Position numbers and translations under genes: made by a program. 64,000 bases of DNA from Saprospiraceae bacterium (lineage in GTDB: Bacteria; Bacteroidota; Bacteroidia; Chitinophagales; Saprospiraceae): contig JADKBO010000003.1 in the NCBI GenBank assembly GCA_016715105.1, positions 186,001 to 250,000 of the forward strand, read 5' to 3'. The notes below the pieces were generated by a model. It was not told the DNA's origin. It worked only from the letters and a program-made list of their open reading frames with translations, and made no database searches. Shown here piece by piece: positions 17,546 through 26,746 of the stretch (the first letter of the stretch is position 1; the number at the start of each line of letters is the position of its first letter).

Positions 17546-20389
17546 ATGAATCTAACTATAGGACAGCGCATATCTACTAGGGGTGAAGATTTTATCATCA
17601 CAAACTCTAATGCAAATTTTGACGGTACTTGGTTAATTGAAGCAGAAGGAATTAGTGAATTAGTAAAAGGAAAACGCTTCTCTTTTGACTCAAAAATTGA
17701 TTCTGATATTAAACCAATTGATCCAAATCAAACTAGATTAATTGCCGATAATGACAGCGGGTACCGAAAAACGAAACTATTTCTTGAAACTCAAATAAGA
17801 AATGCAGCCGTATTTTCTGAGAAAATAACTATAGCAAATAAAGCGGCTATCAATCCTGCCGAATATCAATTGACACCCACACTTAAAGCATTACAGCTGC
17901 CACGACCCAGGTTATTGATTGCTGACGGCGTTGGATTAGGTAAAACCATTGAAGTCGGAATTTTTCTTTCTGAACTGATAAAAAGAGGGAAAGGGAAACG
18001 CATTATGGTGCTGGCTCCAAAATCTATCCTTGCACAATTTCAGCAAGAACTTTGGCATCGGTTTGCAATTCCTTTGGTGAGGCTTGATTCTGAAGGAATT
18101 GCCAGGATTAAATCCCAGCTTCCTTCTAATAAAAATCCATTTGAGTATTATGATAAAACCATTATCTCCATTGACACCTTAAAAAACAATGCTAAGTTCA
18201 GGCATTATATTGAAAAGTCAAGATGGGATGCAGTAGTTATTGATGAGTGCCATACAGTTGCCAATGATAAAAGCCAACGTGGCGATTTAGCTCAATTGAT
18301 TACAACAAAATGTGAATCATTGATACTTACATCTGCTACTCCACACAATGGCAGGAAAGAAAACTTTGCCAACCTTATCAATATGATCGAACCCACTGCC
18401 ATTCCAAAAAGTGGTGAATATGATAAATCACATGTGGAGCCATATTATGTAAGACGTTTTAAAAATGATATTACCGATGAAACAGTAAGGGCAAATTTTC
18501 AGGAACGTAAAATACTTCGTAGTTCAACTACGCTTAGCAATGCTGAAACTGATTTTCTTCAATACCAGCAAGAACTAAAAATAAATGCGATAAACGCATT
18601 GAACGATGGCAAGCCTAAAGAAGATTTTCTTTTTTCCGTAGGAATATTCAAAGCATTTATGTCTTCTCCAAAAGCAGCACTTGAAAGCATTCTTCGAAGG
18701 ATTGAAAAAGTGGATGCATCAAAAGCAAAGAATGAATTTGCTTCTGAAAATTTGGAAGTGTTGAATGATCTGAAAGTTAAATTAGAAACAATTATAAACA
18801 CACACTCTGATACCAAATACAAAAAACTCAAAGAAACCTTACTGGAATTAGGCTGGACTGGGATCAAGAAAAATGATCGGTACGTCATTTTCGCCGAAAG
18901 AATAAATACACTGGAATATCTCAAAGAAATGCTTCAAAGTGATTTTAATATTACAGAGGAAGCTATTGCCTTCTTTCATGGAGGCCTATCAGATACAGAT
19001 CAACAAGCAATTATTGAAGATTTTGGAAAAGAAGACAGTACCGTGCGGTTATTACTTTGTTCTGATGCAGGATCGCAGGGGGTTAATCTTCATTTTTATT
19101 GCAACCGCATGTTCAATTATGATATTCCCTGGTCTTTAATTGTGTTAGAGCAGCGCAATGGACGCATTGATCGCTATGGGCAAAAGAAAACGCCTTTCAT
19201 TCATTACATCATTGCTGAATCAGATATTGAAGGATTAAAAACAGACCTGCACATTGTTGAACGACTTACTCAAAAAGAGGAAGTGGTGTACAAAACTTTA
19301 GGTGACGCTGGTTCTGTCATGAAACTATACGATACAAGCAAAGAAGAACAATTAGTGGAGCAAGCAATTATGAATCAGAATGAATCTTTTCTTGAAGATT
19401 TAGATGCAAAAATGGCTGGTTTTGATTTCAATACTTTATTTGCAAATCAGGATGATTCTACCGAGGTTACCATTACTGAAAATCCTTTCGAAATCAATCT
19501 CACCATTTATCCTAGTGAAGCTAAATTCTATTCTGATTTATTTGAACAACTTTCTTCCTCCAATCAAATTAAAACAGAAGAAGTAACGGTACAAGATGGT
19601 TATCTCGAAATATTGAATACAAAAGATTTAAATCAAATTTTATTTGACCTCCCTCCTGAATCGAAACCTAAAGTCAATCAACTTTTCAAATTATCCCTCG
19701 ATAAAGATTTAGTGCAAAAGGCCATTGAAGAAGCTCGAAAAAAGAAAGGTGAATGGGCGGAGTTTCAAATATTGAATGAATTACATCCTGTTGTAAGGTA
19801 CTACATGACAAAGTTGGAAGCCAGTGTAGATAAAGATGTAGCGCTGGTTGCGAAAACAAGTCGGCTTCCTTCAAATACATGTTGGTATGTTTTCCAGGCC
19901 CAAGTATCCAATAACTTAGGACAACCTGTTGTGGCTGATTTTTTGGTTGTTGGATTGAATTCCAATGGCAGTATTTACAAGGAGCCATTTCACCTAATTA
20001 ATTTCATCAATGAGTTTAAACTGAGTGAAACGATTCATACAGAAAGTATATCAGAAAATGATTTATATGCTTTAGAACAAAACTTAATAAAAGCAGTTGC
20101 TTCTGTGACTGGCCATATGAATAGCGAGCAAAAAGAATTGGAAACTAAAATGGAAAATAAGCTACATGCGTATCAGCAAAAATTAACAGATTGGAAAAAT
20201 GAAGCCATGGTACAACTCGAATTGGACTTTAGCGAAAAAACGATCACTCCATTCTTCTCAGGAAAAAAAGATTCCAAAAAAAGGGAAATAGAAACAATTC
20301 TTAGTTCAACAAGCCAGTACAATAAAGACATGACTTCTCTGCAAGGCGATGCTTATTTGAAGGTAATAGCAGTATTTTTTAATAGTTAA
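17546..20389 (+). CDS. SNF2-family helicase, DrmD-like
   Basis: 947 residues. Domains: an N-terminal region (1-110), then an SF2/SNF2 core with Walker A IADGVGLGKT (about 125-134), DECH Walker B (233-236), motif III LTSATPHNG (about 262-270), a helicase C lobe with SDAGSQGVNLH and the arginine-finger motif QRNGRIDRYGQ. A helical, acidic C-terminal third follows. This layout fits DNA translocases of the HepA/DrmD group, which in class 1 DISARM stand upstream of an adenine methylase. Here the next large gene is indeed a giant N6-adenine methyltransferase, with only a small four-helix-bundle gene between. The frame is intact. Assignment to DISARM is by context; a search with DrmD profiles would decide. 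Confidence 0.8.
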   Translation: MNLTIGQRISTRGEDFIITNSNANFDGTWLIEAEGISELVKGKRFSFDSKIDSDIKPIDPNQTRLIADNDSGYRKTKLFLETQIRNAAVFSEKITIANKAAINPAEYQLTPTLKALQLPRPRLLIADGVGLGKTIEVGIFLSELIKRGKGKRIMVLAPKSILAQFQQELWHRFAIPLVRLDSEGIARIKSQLPSNKNPFEYYDKTIISIDTLKNNAKFRHYIEKSRWDAVVIDECHTVANDKSQRGDLAQLITTKCESLILTSATPHNGRKENFANLINMIEPTAIPKSGEYDKSHVEPYYVRRFKNDITDETVRANFQERKILRSSTTLSNAETDFLQYQQELKINAINALNDGKPKEDFLFSVGIFKAFMSSPKAALESILRRIEKVDASKAKNEFASENLEVLNDLKVKLETIINTHSDTKYKKLKETLLELGWTGIKKNDRYVIFAERINTLEYLKEMLQSDFNITEEAIAFFHGGLSDTDQQAIIEDFGKEDSTVRLLLCSDAGSQGVNLHFYCNRMFNYDIPWSLIVLEQRNGRIDRYGQKKTPFIHYIIAESDIEGLKTDLHIVERLTQKEEVVYKTLGDAGSVMKLYDTSKEEQLVEQAIMNQNESFLEDLDAKMAGFDFNTLFANQDDSTEVTITENPFEINLTIYPSEAKFYSDLFEQLSSSNQIKTEEVTVQDGYLEILNTKDLNQILFDLPPESKPKVNQLFKLSLDKDLVQKAIEEARKKKGEWAEFQILNELHPVVRYYMTKLEASVDKDVALVAKTSRLPSNTCWYVFQAQVSNNLGQPVVADFLVVGLNSNGSIYKEPFHLINFINEFKLSETIHTESISENDLYALEQNLIKAVASVTGHMNSEQKELETKMENKLHAYQQKLTDWKNEAMVQLELDFSEKTITPFFSGKKDSKKREIETILSSTSQYNKDMTSLQGDAYLKVIAVFFNS

Positions 20390-20423
20390 CAGTGGGCAGT
20401 TTGCAGTAAACAGAGAATAACTG
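20390..20423. repeat. Heptamer-type repeat, left of S23 gene
   Basis: Imperfect iterations of GCAGTTT/ACTG-type heptamers (CAGTGGGCAGTTTGCAGT...) fill the short gap between the SNF2 gene and the four-helix-bundle gene. The same microsatellite type appears at 20777-20825, 25722-25868 and 27764-27780. Confidence 0.6.
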
Positions 20424-20783
20424 ATGCAAGATTATAAAAAATTAGAGGTTTGGAAAAAGGCACACATTTTTGTTAAAGAAGTGTATGTCATTACAGTGTC
20501 GTTTCCAAAAGAAGAGGTATATGGTTTAGTGTCACAGATAAGAAGAGCTGCAGTCTCCATTCCAACAAATATTGCCGAAGGTTCAGGCAAAGCATCCAAG
20601 ACCGATTTTGGCAGATACCTTCAAATAGCATTTGGCTCTGCAAATGAAGTGGAGTATTTACTGCTTCTTTCTTATGAATTGAAATATTTAAATCAGGATC
20701 AATATGAAGGAATTAATACCCAAATGGAAGAAATAAAAAAAATGTTATCCGGCCTAATAAAATCTGTAAACCGCCCACTGTAA
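20424..20783 (+). CDS. S23-type four-helix-bundle protein
   Basis: 119 residues starting MQDYKKLEVWKKAHIFVKEVYVIT, with the family hallmarks LxVWKKA near the start, RRAAVSIPTNIAEGSGK in the middle, and FGRYLQIAFGSANEVEYLLLLSYELKYL. These are features of the 23S rRNA-intervening-sequence / four-helix-bundle family, which forms pentameric helical bundles and is widespread in Bacteroidota, often as a small insert next to heptamer repeats. Its function is unknown. It lies between the SNF2 helicase and the methyltransferase, flanked on both sides by ACTG-type heptamers, and so looks like a cassette dropped into the defence operon. Confidence 0.85.
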   Translation: MQDYKKLEVWKKAHIFVKEVYVITVSFPKEEVYGLVSQIRRAAVSIPTNIAEGSGKASKTDFGRYLQIAFGSANEVEYLLLLSYELKYLNQDQYEGINTQMEEIKKMLSGLIKSVNRPL

Positions 20784-20825
20784 ACTGTAAACTGTAAACT
20801 GTAAACTGTAAACTGATAACTGTAA
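20777..20825. repeat. ACTGTAA heptamer microsatellite
   Basis: About five consecutive ACTGTAA units run up to the ATG of the methyltransferase at 20826, overlapping the stop of the S23 gene. Pure tandem heptamers this close to a start codon could vary in number by slippage and change spacing. Confidence 0.8.
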
Positions 20826-23800
20826 ATGATCAAATTCATTCAAAATATAGGCGAATACTTTTCATCGAATTACTTTGATGAAGACTTCACTGCAAAAGTG
20901 TTGAGTAAAACAGGCTATGCATCTGAGGATATCAAAGATTTCAATAAAAGGGTTTCTCCATTAAAAGATAAGTTCTTTCGCTTTAAGCAATTGTTTATTG
21001 AAGGGAAGCTTCGTACAAAAGATAAAATTTACGAGAGCCACCAATTTCACACTGCGCTGCTAAATGCCTTAGGGTATGAAGGCAATTATCCTCAGTACAA
21101 CAATTTGTTTCATCTCAGTGAGAGTGAAGTCATTCCTGTACGGCATATCCTCCATCGGGGTGATCAGGTTCATCTCATGATCATGGAAATGCAAGCCTTG
21201 ATTAACGAAAATGATTCAGACCCTGACGGCCTTTTTGAACAGCGCTACAATGTTGAAGACGAATCCCAAAACAATCCACCCCAAAAATACCACCGCACCC
21301 AATGGGACAGAGTATTTCAGGTTCCAGCGCATTTAAAAATTTCTCCGGTAGTGATCAATAAAGCCATCTCTGAGCTGTTTTTATTTGAACCACACCTGCG
21401 GCCTAAATACATTTTGTTATTGGCCGGTAATATTGTTTATCTGCTAGAACAGGAAAAATGGTTCCGTGGTAGTTATTTGGTTTTTGACTTGGAAGAGCTT
21501 TTCACAGAAGCAACTGCCAACCGCAATGCCAACTATTACGCCTTATTCTATTTTTTATTAGGAAAAGAATCATTGACACCGGAAAGCAATATGGTATTGC
21601 TGGACCAGTTGGATGAAGACAGCCATAAATCTGCTTATGAGGTTACCAAAGATTTAAAAGAAGGCATCATCCACGCTGTGGAAGCACTGGCTAATGAAGC
21701 CTTGTACTTTCAAAAGCATGTTTTACAGGAAGTGTTTGACGAAACGGACGATACCTTTGAACATGAAATCAAAGATGACTGTCTCAACGTCATTTACCGC
21801 TTACTGTTTATATTTTATGCCGAAAGCCGTGAAGATTTAGATATATTACCCAGCAACGATCCCATATACAATAAAGGTTATTCTTTAGAAATGCTCCGTG
21901 ATTTGGAGCAAGTACCACTCTATTCTGAAACCAGTTTAAACGGCTATTTCTTTCACGAATCTCTGAGCAAATTATTTGAAGTGCTCAGCTCGGGCTATAG
22001 GGAAAAAGAAAATGGCCAAAACAAAAGTTTCAAGGTCCGGCACATAGATTCTCCTTTGTTCAATAATGCCAAACTACATCATTTACACAAAGTGAAATTT
22101 CGCAACAGGGTATGGCAGGATATTATTTGTATGCTTTCTTTGAGCAAACAGCAACGCAACAGAACAAGAGGCCGTATTTCATACGCTAATCTGGGTATCA
22201 ACCAACTGGGCTCGGTGTATGAAAGTTTGCTGGCTTACCGCGGTTTTTATGCCGAGCAGGATTACATAGAAGTACATAAAGCTGATAAACCCGGTGATGG
22301 CACCTACCTGGTACCACGTTTGCGTAGAGATGATTTTCAGGAAAATGAAATTCTGAAAGACAGTGCCGAGCATGATGTGATTACCAGAAAAGGAACTTTC
22401 GTTTATCGGCTAAGTGGCCGTGACCGCCAAAAATCTGCTTCCTACTATACACCAGAGGTGCTTACCCGATGTACCGTAAAATATACCTTAAAACCCATTC
22501 TGGAAAAATTAGATAGGGGTGAAATGAAAGCCACTGAAATATTGGAATTGAAACTCCTTGAACCAGCAATGGGAGCAGCTGCCTTCCACAACGAAATGAT
22601 CAATCAATTGGCTGAAGCTTACATCGCTTATCGACAAAAAGAATTACAGCAAGCCGGCAGAAAAGAATGGAAGGTAGAACCCGATAAGTTTAAAGAAGAA
22701 TTGCAAAAAGTAAAAGCCTTTATTGCCACCAACAATACCTATGGAGTAGATTTAAACCCAACGGCTATTGAATTGGGCAAGTTATCACTATGGTTGAATG
22801 TGATACACAAGGATATGGAAACGCCATTCTTCAGTAATCGACTGGCAGTGGGTAATGCAGTGGTTGGTTCCTGGTTGAAAGTGTATAAAGAAAAAGATCT
22901 ATTGGAAGAAGTTGACAAAAGCGGTAAACCGCTTAGTCGACAACCCAAAAAAGAATGGTGGGATACCGCCCCTCGTCAATTGGAGTTTAAACCCAACAAT
23001 GAATACGATAAAATAAAACATGGGCGCAAGTCAGATGAGATTTACCATTTCCTATTGCCCGATAAAAACATGGTGCCTTCTGCTGGTATAAAAATGCTCA
23101 AAGCTGAATACGATACAGAAAGCAAAGCAGTATCCAAATGGAAAAAAGATTTTTGTGAGCCTATCAAAAAAACTGAGCTAGATTATCTCAAAAAAATATG
23201 TATAAAAATAGATGAATTGCTGGTCGATTTTTACCGCTTCCAGCGCAGTATCAATTTACAAACAGCCAATAGGCACAACATATTTGGCGCTCTTAAAATT
23301 TCAGAACAAGTTGCCCTTGACCTTCGGAGTTATGACGAAAAAGAAAAACTGGCAGATCAACGCAATCGGCATAATGCACCATACTTTAAATTAAAGATGG
23401 TGATGGACTATTGGTGCAGCCTCTGGTTTTGGGACGTGAGGGATGTTGTAGATTTACCCAATCGCCAGCAATATTGGAAAGATATTGCCAATATTTTGGA
23501 GCTTGATGCCAATGTTGCTACGGAAGGCATCATAGTCAGAAAAGGACAACAAAAGTTATTTGAGGAATCCATACAACTTAGCCTGGCCCTGGATCCTGTA
23601 GAAGAATACAGAAGCGGATCCATAGGTAGTGACCATACTTCCTTGTTTTCAGAAGCTGTAGTAGCATACGCCAACCGCAAAGATTTATATGACAACAACC
23701 AACGGTTGGCCATGATCAGCCAATTGGCCAACAAATATTATTTCTTTCATCCACAACTGGAATTTTTAGATGTGTTTTGGGAAAGGGGAGGTTTTGATTT

Positions 23801-25730
23801 AATAGCGGGGAACCCGCCTTGGTTAAAATTTCAATTTGAGGAAAAAGGAATTATTGCAGAAAAATTTCCTGAAGTTGAAATAAAAAATGTTTCAGCTCCT
23901 CAAGTAAAATTGCTTCAGACCGAGTTTTTCAAAGATGAAAGACTAAAAGAATTGTATTATGAAGAAATGCTTGGAACAGAATGTACAGCTGTGTTTATGA
24001 ATGCAGGACAAAATTATCCTTTGCTAAAAGGGCAACAAACCAATTTGTACAAATGTGTTTTGGAAAATGGGTTTTCATTGTTGAGCAAAAAGGGATTTAT
24101 GGGGTTGTTACATCCTGAAGGTGTGTATGATGACCCAAATGGTCAGCTTTTGCGTAAAGAAATTTATCCTAGGTTAAGGTATCACTTTCAATATACCAAT
24201 GAATTCTCATTATTTGCTGAAGTGCATCATAACACTATTTATGGCACCCAAGTATATTCTGGGTTTAAGCAAAATGTGTCTTTTTATTCAATATCTAATT
24301 TATTTCACCCATCTACAATAGATGGATCCTTTATTCCTAATCATTCAGGTGTTGTAAGTGGTATTAAAATTAAGGACGAAACATCTGGTAGGTTTATATG
24401 GAATATTAAACCTCATTCAGATAGAGTTGTCCATTTCACGGATAAAGAATTAAAAGTTTTAGCAAAAACTTTTGAAAATTCAGACAATTGGGAAGGAGCA
24501 AAACTTGTAACTATTCACTCGTCCTCTGTAATTAGTGTTCTTGAAAAATTAAGTGAATTTAAGACTTCTGTCCAAAATTTTGAGAATAAAATGACTCTTT
24601 GTTGGAATGAAGTAGCGGCAGTAACATCAAATGAAATTAAACGGCAAACGAGATATCCTGAAGTTGAAAGCTTTGACATGATTTATAGTGGGCCTCACTT
24701 TTTTGTATCAAACCCCCTCTATAAGACCCCTACGGAAAACTGTATTCTAAATTCTGATTATGATATAATTGACCATTCTTTCATTTCAGATAATTTTGTT
24801 GCTCGTACTAATTACGTTCCAAATAAAATCAATTCAAATTATGTAGGTTTATTTAAGGGATTTGAAAAAGGGAAAGATGAAAAGGGGATTCCAGTTTACG
24901 ATAACTGGTTTGATTATTACAAAATTGGTTTTCGGAAAATGCTTAGTCAAGCTGGTGAAAGGACATTAACAGGGGCTATTCTGATACCAAAATCTGCTCA
25001 TATAGATGGTGTTAATTCTGTTGCTTTTGCAAAAAAAAATAACCTAGTTGAACTTTCTGCTCTATCATCTTCCATTGTATTGGATTTTTTTGTCAAAACA
25101 ATTGGAACAGCTAACCTTCATAATAATCGTATTGAAGATTTCCCTTTAGGAATTAGTGAAAAGTACAAACCTCAATTATTCAATCGCACCCTTCAACTTA
25201 ATTGCCTCAATAAATATTATGCGCCCTTATGGGAAGAATGCTGGCAAGAAGATTTTTGGGAAGATCAATGGAGTAAGAAAGATGTAAGGTTAAAACCATT
25301 CAACACCCTTACTCCTAATTGGCAGTGGAGTACCCCTTTGCGCAATTGGTTTGAGCGCAGGCAGGCTTTGGTGGAAATAGATGTGATTACCGCTATGGCG
25401 CTGGGTTTAACCTTAGATGAATTAATACTTATTTACAATGTGCAGTTCCCCGTACTGCAACAAAACGAAGACGATACCTGGTACGATACCAAAGGCAATA
25501 TTGTATTCACTTGCAGCAAAGGTCTCGTGGGTGTGGGCTTGGACAGAGCAGAATGGAACGACATCAAGGAAATGAAAACTGGAGAAACTTATGAGCATAC
25601 CATTACCAAAAGTGAATTATACCAAGGAAAAAAAATAACGTACTATGCTCCTTTTGATAGGTGTGATCGGGTGGAGGATTATAGGGTGGCGTGGGGGTTT
25701 TTTAGTAGGCGGTTTGCAGTTAGCAGTTAG
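20826..25730 (+). CDS. Giant N6-adenine DNA methyltransferase (Eco57I/PglX/DrmMI-like)
   Basis: 1634 residues, intact. The methyltransferase core lies in the middle: SAM-binding motif I as LLEPAMGAAAFHNE (about residue 577; a degenerate DPAxGSGxF), a preceding YYTPEVLTR motif X-like stretch, and catalytic NPPW in FDLIAGNPPWLKF (about residue 994), which marks an N6-adenine enzyme. The N-terminal 550 residues and C-terminal 500 residues are large; the latter likely holds target recognition. No clear PD-(D/E)XK endonuclease motif was found in the N-terminus, though one may be hidden. Together with the SNF2 helicase upstream and the DUF1998 helicase downstream this is expected to mark self DNA. 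The ATG at 20826 is fixed by the heptamer repeat that precedes it. Confidence 0.85.
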   Translation: MIKFIQNIGEYFSSNYFDEDFTAKVLSKTGYASEDIKDFNKRVSPLKDKFFRFKQLFIEGKLRTKDKIYESHQFHTALLNALGYEGNYPQYNNLFHLSESEVIPVRHILHRGDQVHLMIMEMQALINENDSDPDGLFEQRYNVEDESQNNPPQKYHRTQWDRVFQVPAHLKISPVVINKAISELFLFEPHLRPKYILLLAGNIVYLLEQEKWFRGSYLVFDLEELFTEATANRNANYYALFYFLLGKESLTPESNMVLLDQLDEDSHKSAYEVTKDLKEGIIHAVEALANEALYFQKHVLQEVFDETDDTFEHEIKDDCLNVIYRLLFIFYAESREDLDILPSNDPIYNKGYSLEMLRDLEQVPLYSETSLNGYFFHESLSKLFEVLSSGYREKENGQNKSFKVRHIDSPLFNNAKLHHLHKVKFRNRVWQDIICMLSLSKQQRNRTRGRISYANLGINQLGSVYESLLAYRGFYAEQDYIEVHKADKPGDGTYLVPRLRRDDFQENEILKDSAEHDVITRKGTFVYRLSGRDRQKSASYYTPEVLTRCTVKYTLKPILEKLDRGEMKATEILELKLLEPAMGAAAFHNEMINQLAEAYIAYRQKELQQAGRKEWKVEPDKFKEELQKVKAFIATNNTYGVDLNPTAIELGKLSLWLNVIHKDMETPFFSNRLAVGNAVVGSWLKVYKEKDLLEEVDKSGKPLSRQPKKEWWDTAPRQLEFKPNNEYDKIKHGRKSDEIYHFLLPDKNMVPSAGIKMLKAEYDTESKAVSKWKKDFCEPIKKTELDYLKKICIKIDELLVDFYRFQRSINLQTANRHNIFGALKISEQVALDLRSYDEKEKLADQRNRHNAPYFKLKMVMDYWCSLWFWDVRDVVDLPNRQQYWKDIANILELDANVATEGIIVRKGQQKLFEESIQLSLALDPVEEYRSGSIGSDHTSLFSEAVVAYANRKDLYDNNQRLAMISQLANKYYFFHPQLEFLDVFWERGGFDLIAGNPPWLKFQFEEKGIIAEKFPEVEIKNVSAPQVKLLQTEFFKDERLKELYYEEMLGTECTAVFMNAGQNYPLLKGQQTNLYKCVLENGFSLLSKKGFMGLLHPEGVYDDPNGQLLRKEIYPRLRYHFQYTNEFSLFAEVHHNTIYGTQVYSGFKQNVSFYSISNLFHPSTIDGSFIPNHSGVVSGIKIKDETSGRFIWNIKPHSDRVVHFTDKELKVLAKTFENSDNWEGAKLVTIHSSSVISVLEKLSEFKTSVQNFENKMTLCWNEVAAVTSNEIKRQTRYPEVESFDMIYSGPHFFVSNPLYKTPTENCILNSDYDIIDHSFISDNFVARTNYVPNKINSNYVGLFKGFEKGKDEKGIPVYDNWFDYYKIGFRKMLSQAGERTLTGAILIPKSAHIDGVNSVAFAKKNNLVELSALSSSIVLDFFVKTIGTANLHNNRIEDFPLGISEKYKPQLFNRTLQLNCLNKYYAPLWEECWQEDFWEDQWSKKDVRLKPFNTLTPNWQWSTPLRNWFERRQALVEIDVITAMALGLTLDELILIYNVQFPVLQQNEDDTWYDTKGNIVFTCSKGLVGVGLDRAEWNDIKEMKTGETYEHTITKSELYQGKKITYYAPFDRCDRVEDYRVAWGFFSRRFAVSS

Positions 25731-25868
25731 CAGGGGGCAGGGGGCAGTTTGTAGTTGGCAGTTGGCAGTGGGCGGTTTGCAGTAGGTAGTTTGCAGTGGG
25801 CGGTTTGCAGTAGGTAGTTTGCAGTTTGTAGTGGGCAGTTTGTAGTGGGCAGCTGGCAGGGGGCAGTT
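25722..25868. repeat. Degenerate heptamer array (GCAGTTT/GGCAGTT type)
   Basis: About 20 imperfect seven-base units such as GGGCAGT, TTGCAGT and TTGTAGT run from inside the last codons of the methyltransferase to before the AbiE operator. The array even supplies the final residues FAVSS, so the C-terminus of the methyltransferase may have been altered by it. Confidence 0.75.
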
Positions 25869-25881
25869 TGAATTTTGAAGT

Positions 25882-25918
25882 ATTTTGTCCCAAATATTTA
25901 CTATAATTGGGACAAAAT
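25882..25918. promoter_or_regulatory. Inverted-repeat operator, copy 1 (AbiE locus)
   Basis: Arms ATTTTGTCCCAA (25882-25893) and TTGGGACAAAAT (25907-25918) are perfect complements around a 13-bp centre, ATATTTACTATAA. An identical element recurs at 26089-26123 directly before the AbiEi start. AbiEi proteins of characterised systems repress their own operon by binding inverted repeats, so this is the likely operator. Confidence 0.7.
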
Positions 25919-25929
25919 GTAAAGCACAT

Positions 25930-25960
25930 TTGTCGCAAATTGTGGCAAAATGTGCGACAA
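25930..25960. promoter_or_regulatory. Third inverted repeat upstream of AbiE
   Basis: TTGTCGCA (25930-25937) pairs with TGCGACAA (25953-25960). The arms resemble the TTGTCCCA arms of the two main operator copies with one change, so it may be a weaker diverged operator. Confidence 0.5.
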
Positions 25961-26088
25961 GAACGGCTTCCTTTTTTGATTTTTATAGTTGATAGTCAAT
26001 TCATTGCCTTATAATATCTTGCAGGAAGGGGTTTGGGAATGCGGTTGGAGAATCAAGGCTTACTGGAATGGTTGATTTATATATTTAT

Positions 26089-26123
26089 TTTTGTCCCAAA
26101 TATTTACTATAATTGGGACAAAA
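26089..26123. promoter_or_regulatory. Inverted-repeat operator, copy 2 (AbiE promoter)
   Basis: TTTTGTCCCAA (26089-26099) and TTGGGACAAAA (26113-26123) with the same centre as copy 1. TATAATTG within it approximates the TAnnTTTG -7 box, and the ATG chosen for AbiEi is 12 bp downstream, so repressor binding here would block transcription. Confidence 0.7.
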
Positions 26124-26134
26124 TATCTCATGAT

Positions 26135-26746
26135 ATGGCAGAATTATCTATACATAAGCAAATAGAAGCCCAAATTAAAAAGCGAGGCAGGGGCAGCATT
26201 TTGTTTCCTGCCGACTTTTATGCCATTGGCAGCACCGAAGCTGTAAAAAAAATATTGTTACGGTTGGAGAAACAAGGCATGCTTACCCGGCTGGCTTTTG
26301 GTATTTATTTATTCCCGAAGCAAAGCAAGTTATTGGGAAACATTACACCTTCATTGGAAGAAATAGCAAAAGCCATTGCCAAACGAGATAAAGCACGCAT
26401 AGTACCCACCGGAAGTTATGCATTAAATGCATTAGGACTTTCTACCCAAGTGCCCTTAAACGCAGTTTATCTTACAGACGGAGCAGCCCGAAAAGTAAAA
26501 GTGGGTAAACGAACTATTTTATTTAAAAAAGCCAGTCCCAAAAATTTAGCTGCTTTGGGGCCTATTAGTGGCTTGGCCATACAGGCACTCAAAGCCATTG
26601 GCGAAGGAAAAGTGTCAATAGATGAAGAACAACAAATATTAAAACTACTAAAAAAAGAGCCTAAAGAAACATTGATGCAGGACATTGCCTTAGCACCGGA
26701 ATGGATTAAAATAATTATGAAAAAAGCGTTAACAGCAGACCAATGA
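26135..26746 (+). CDS. abiEi: AbiEi-type antitoxin (DUF6088 family)
   Basis: 203 residues from the ATG at 26135 (MAELSIHKQIEAQIKKRGRGSILFPADFYAIG). This start is preferred over an upstream ATG at 26033 because that extension would be translated from the operator repeat itself. The N-terminal winged helix is visible in RGSILFPADFYAIGSTEAVKKILLRLEKQGMLTRLAFGIYLFPK, followed by an AbiEi-like C-terminal domain with RIVPTGSYALNALGLSTQVPLNAVYLTDG. It encodes the antitoxin and autorepressor of a type IV toxin-antitoxin pair; the stop overlaps the toxin start (ATGA), showing translational coupling. It sits inside the helicase/methylase locus. Confidence 0.85.
   Translation: MAELSIHKQIEAQIKKRGRGSILFPADFYAIGSTEAVKKILLRLEKQGMLTRLAFGIYLFPKQSKLLGNITPSLEEIAKAIAKRDKARIVPTGSYALNALGLSTQVPLNAVYLTDGAARKVKVGKRTILFKKASPKNLAALGPISGLAIQALKAIGEGKVSIDEEQQILKLLKKEPKETLMQDIALAPEWIKIIMKKALTADQ

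Noticed and set aside
20777..25868. Heptamer arrays considered as CRISPR repeats
   Set aside because: Units are seven bases, adjacent, without unique spacers, and no cas gene is near.
26033..26134. Upstream ATG for the AbiEi gene
   Set aside because: The extra 34 residues would be translated from the operator inverted repeat and are not part of the domain; the ATG at 26135 is used.
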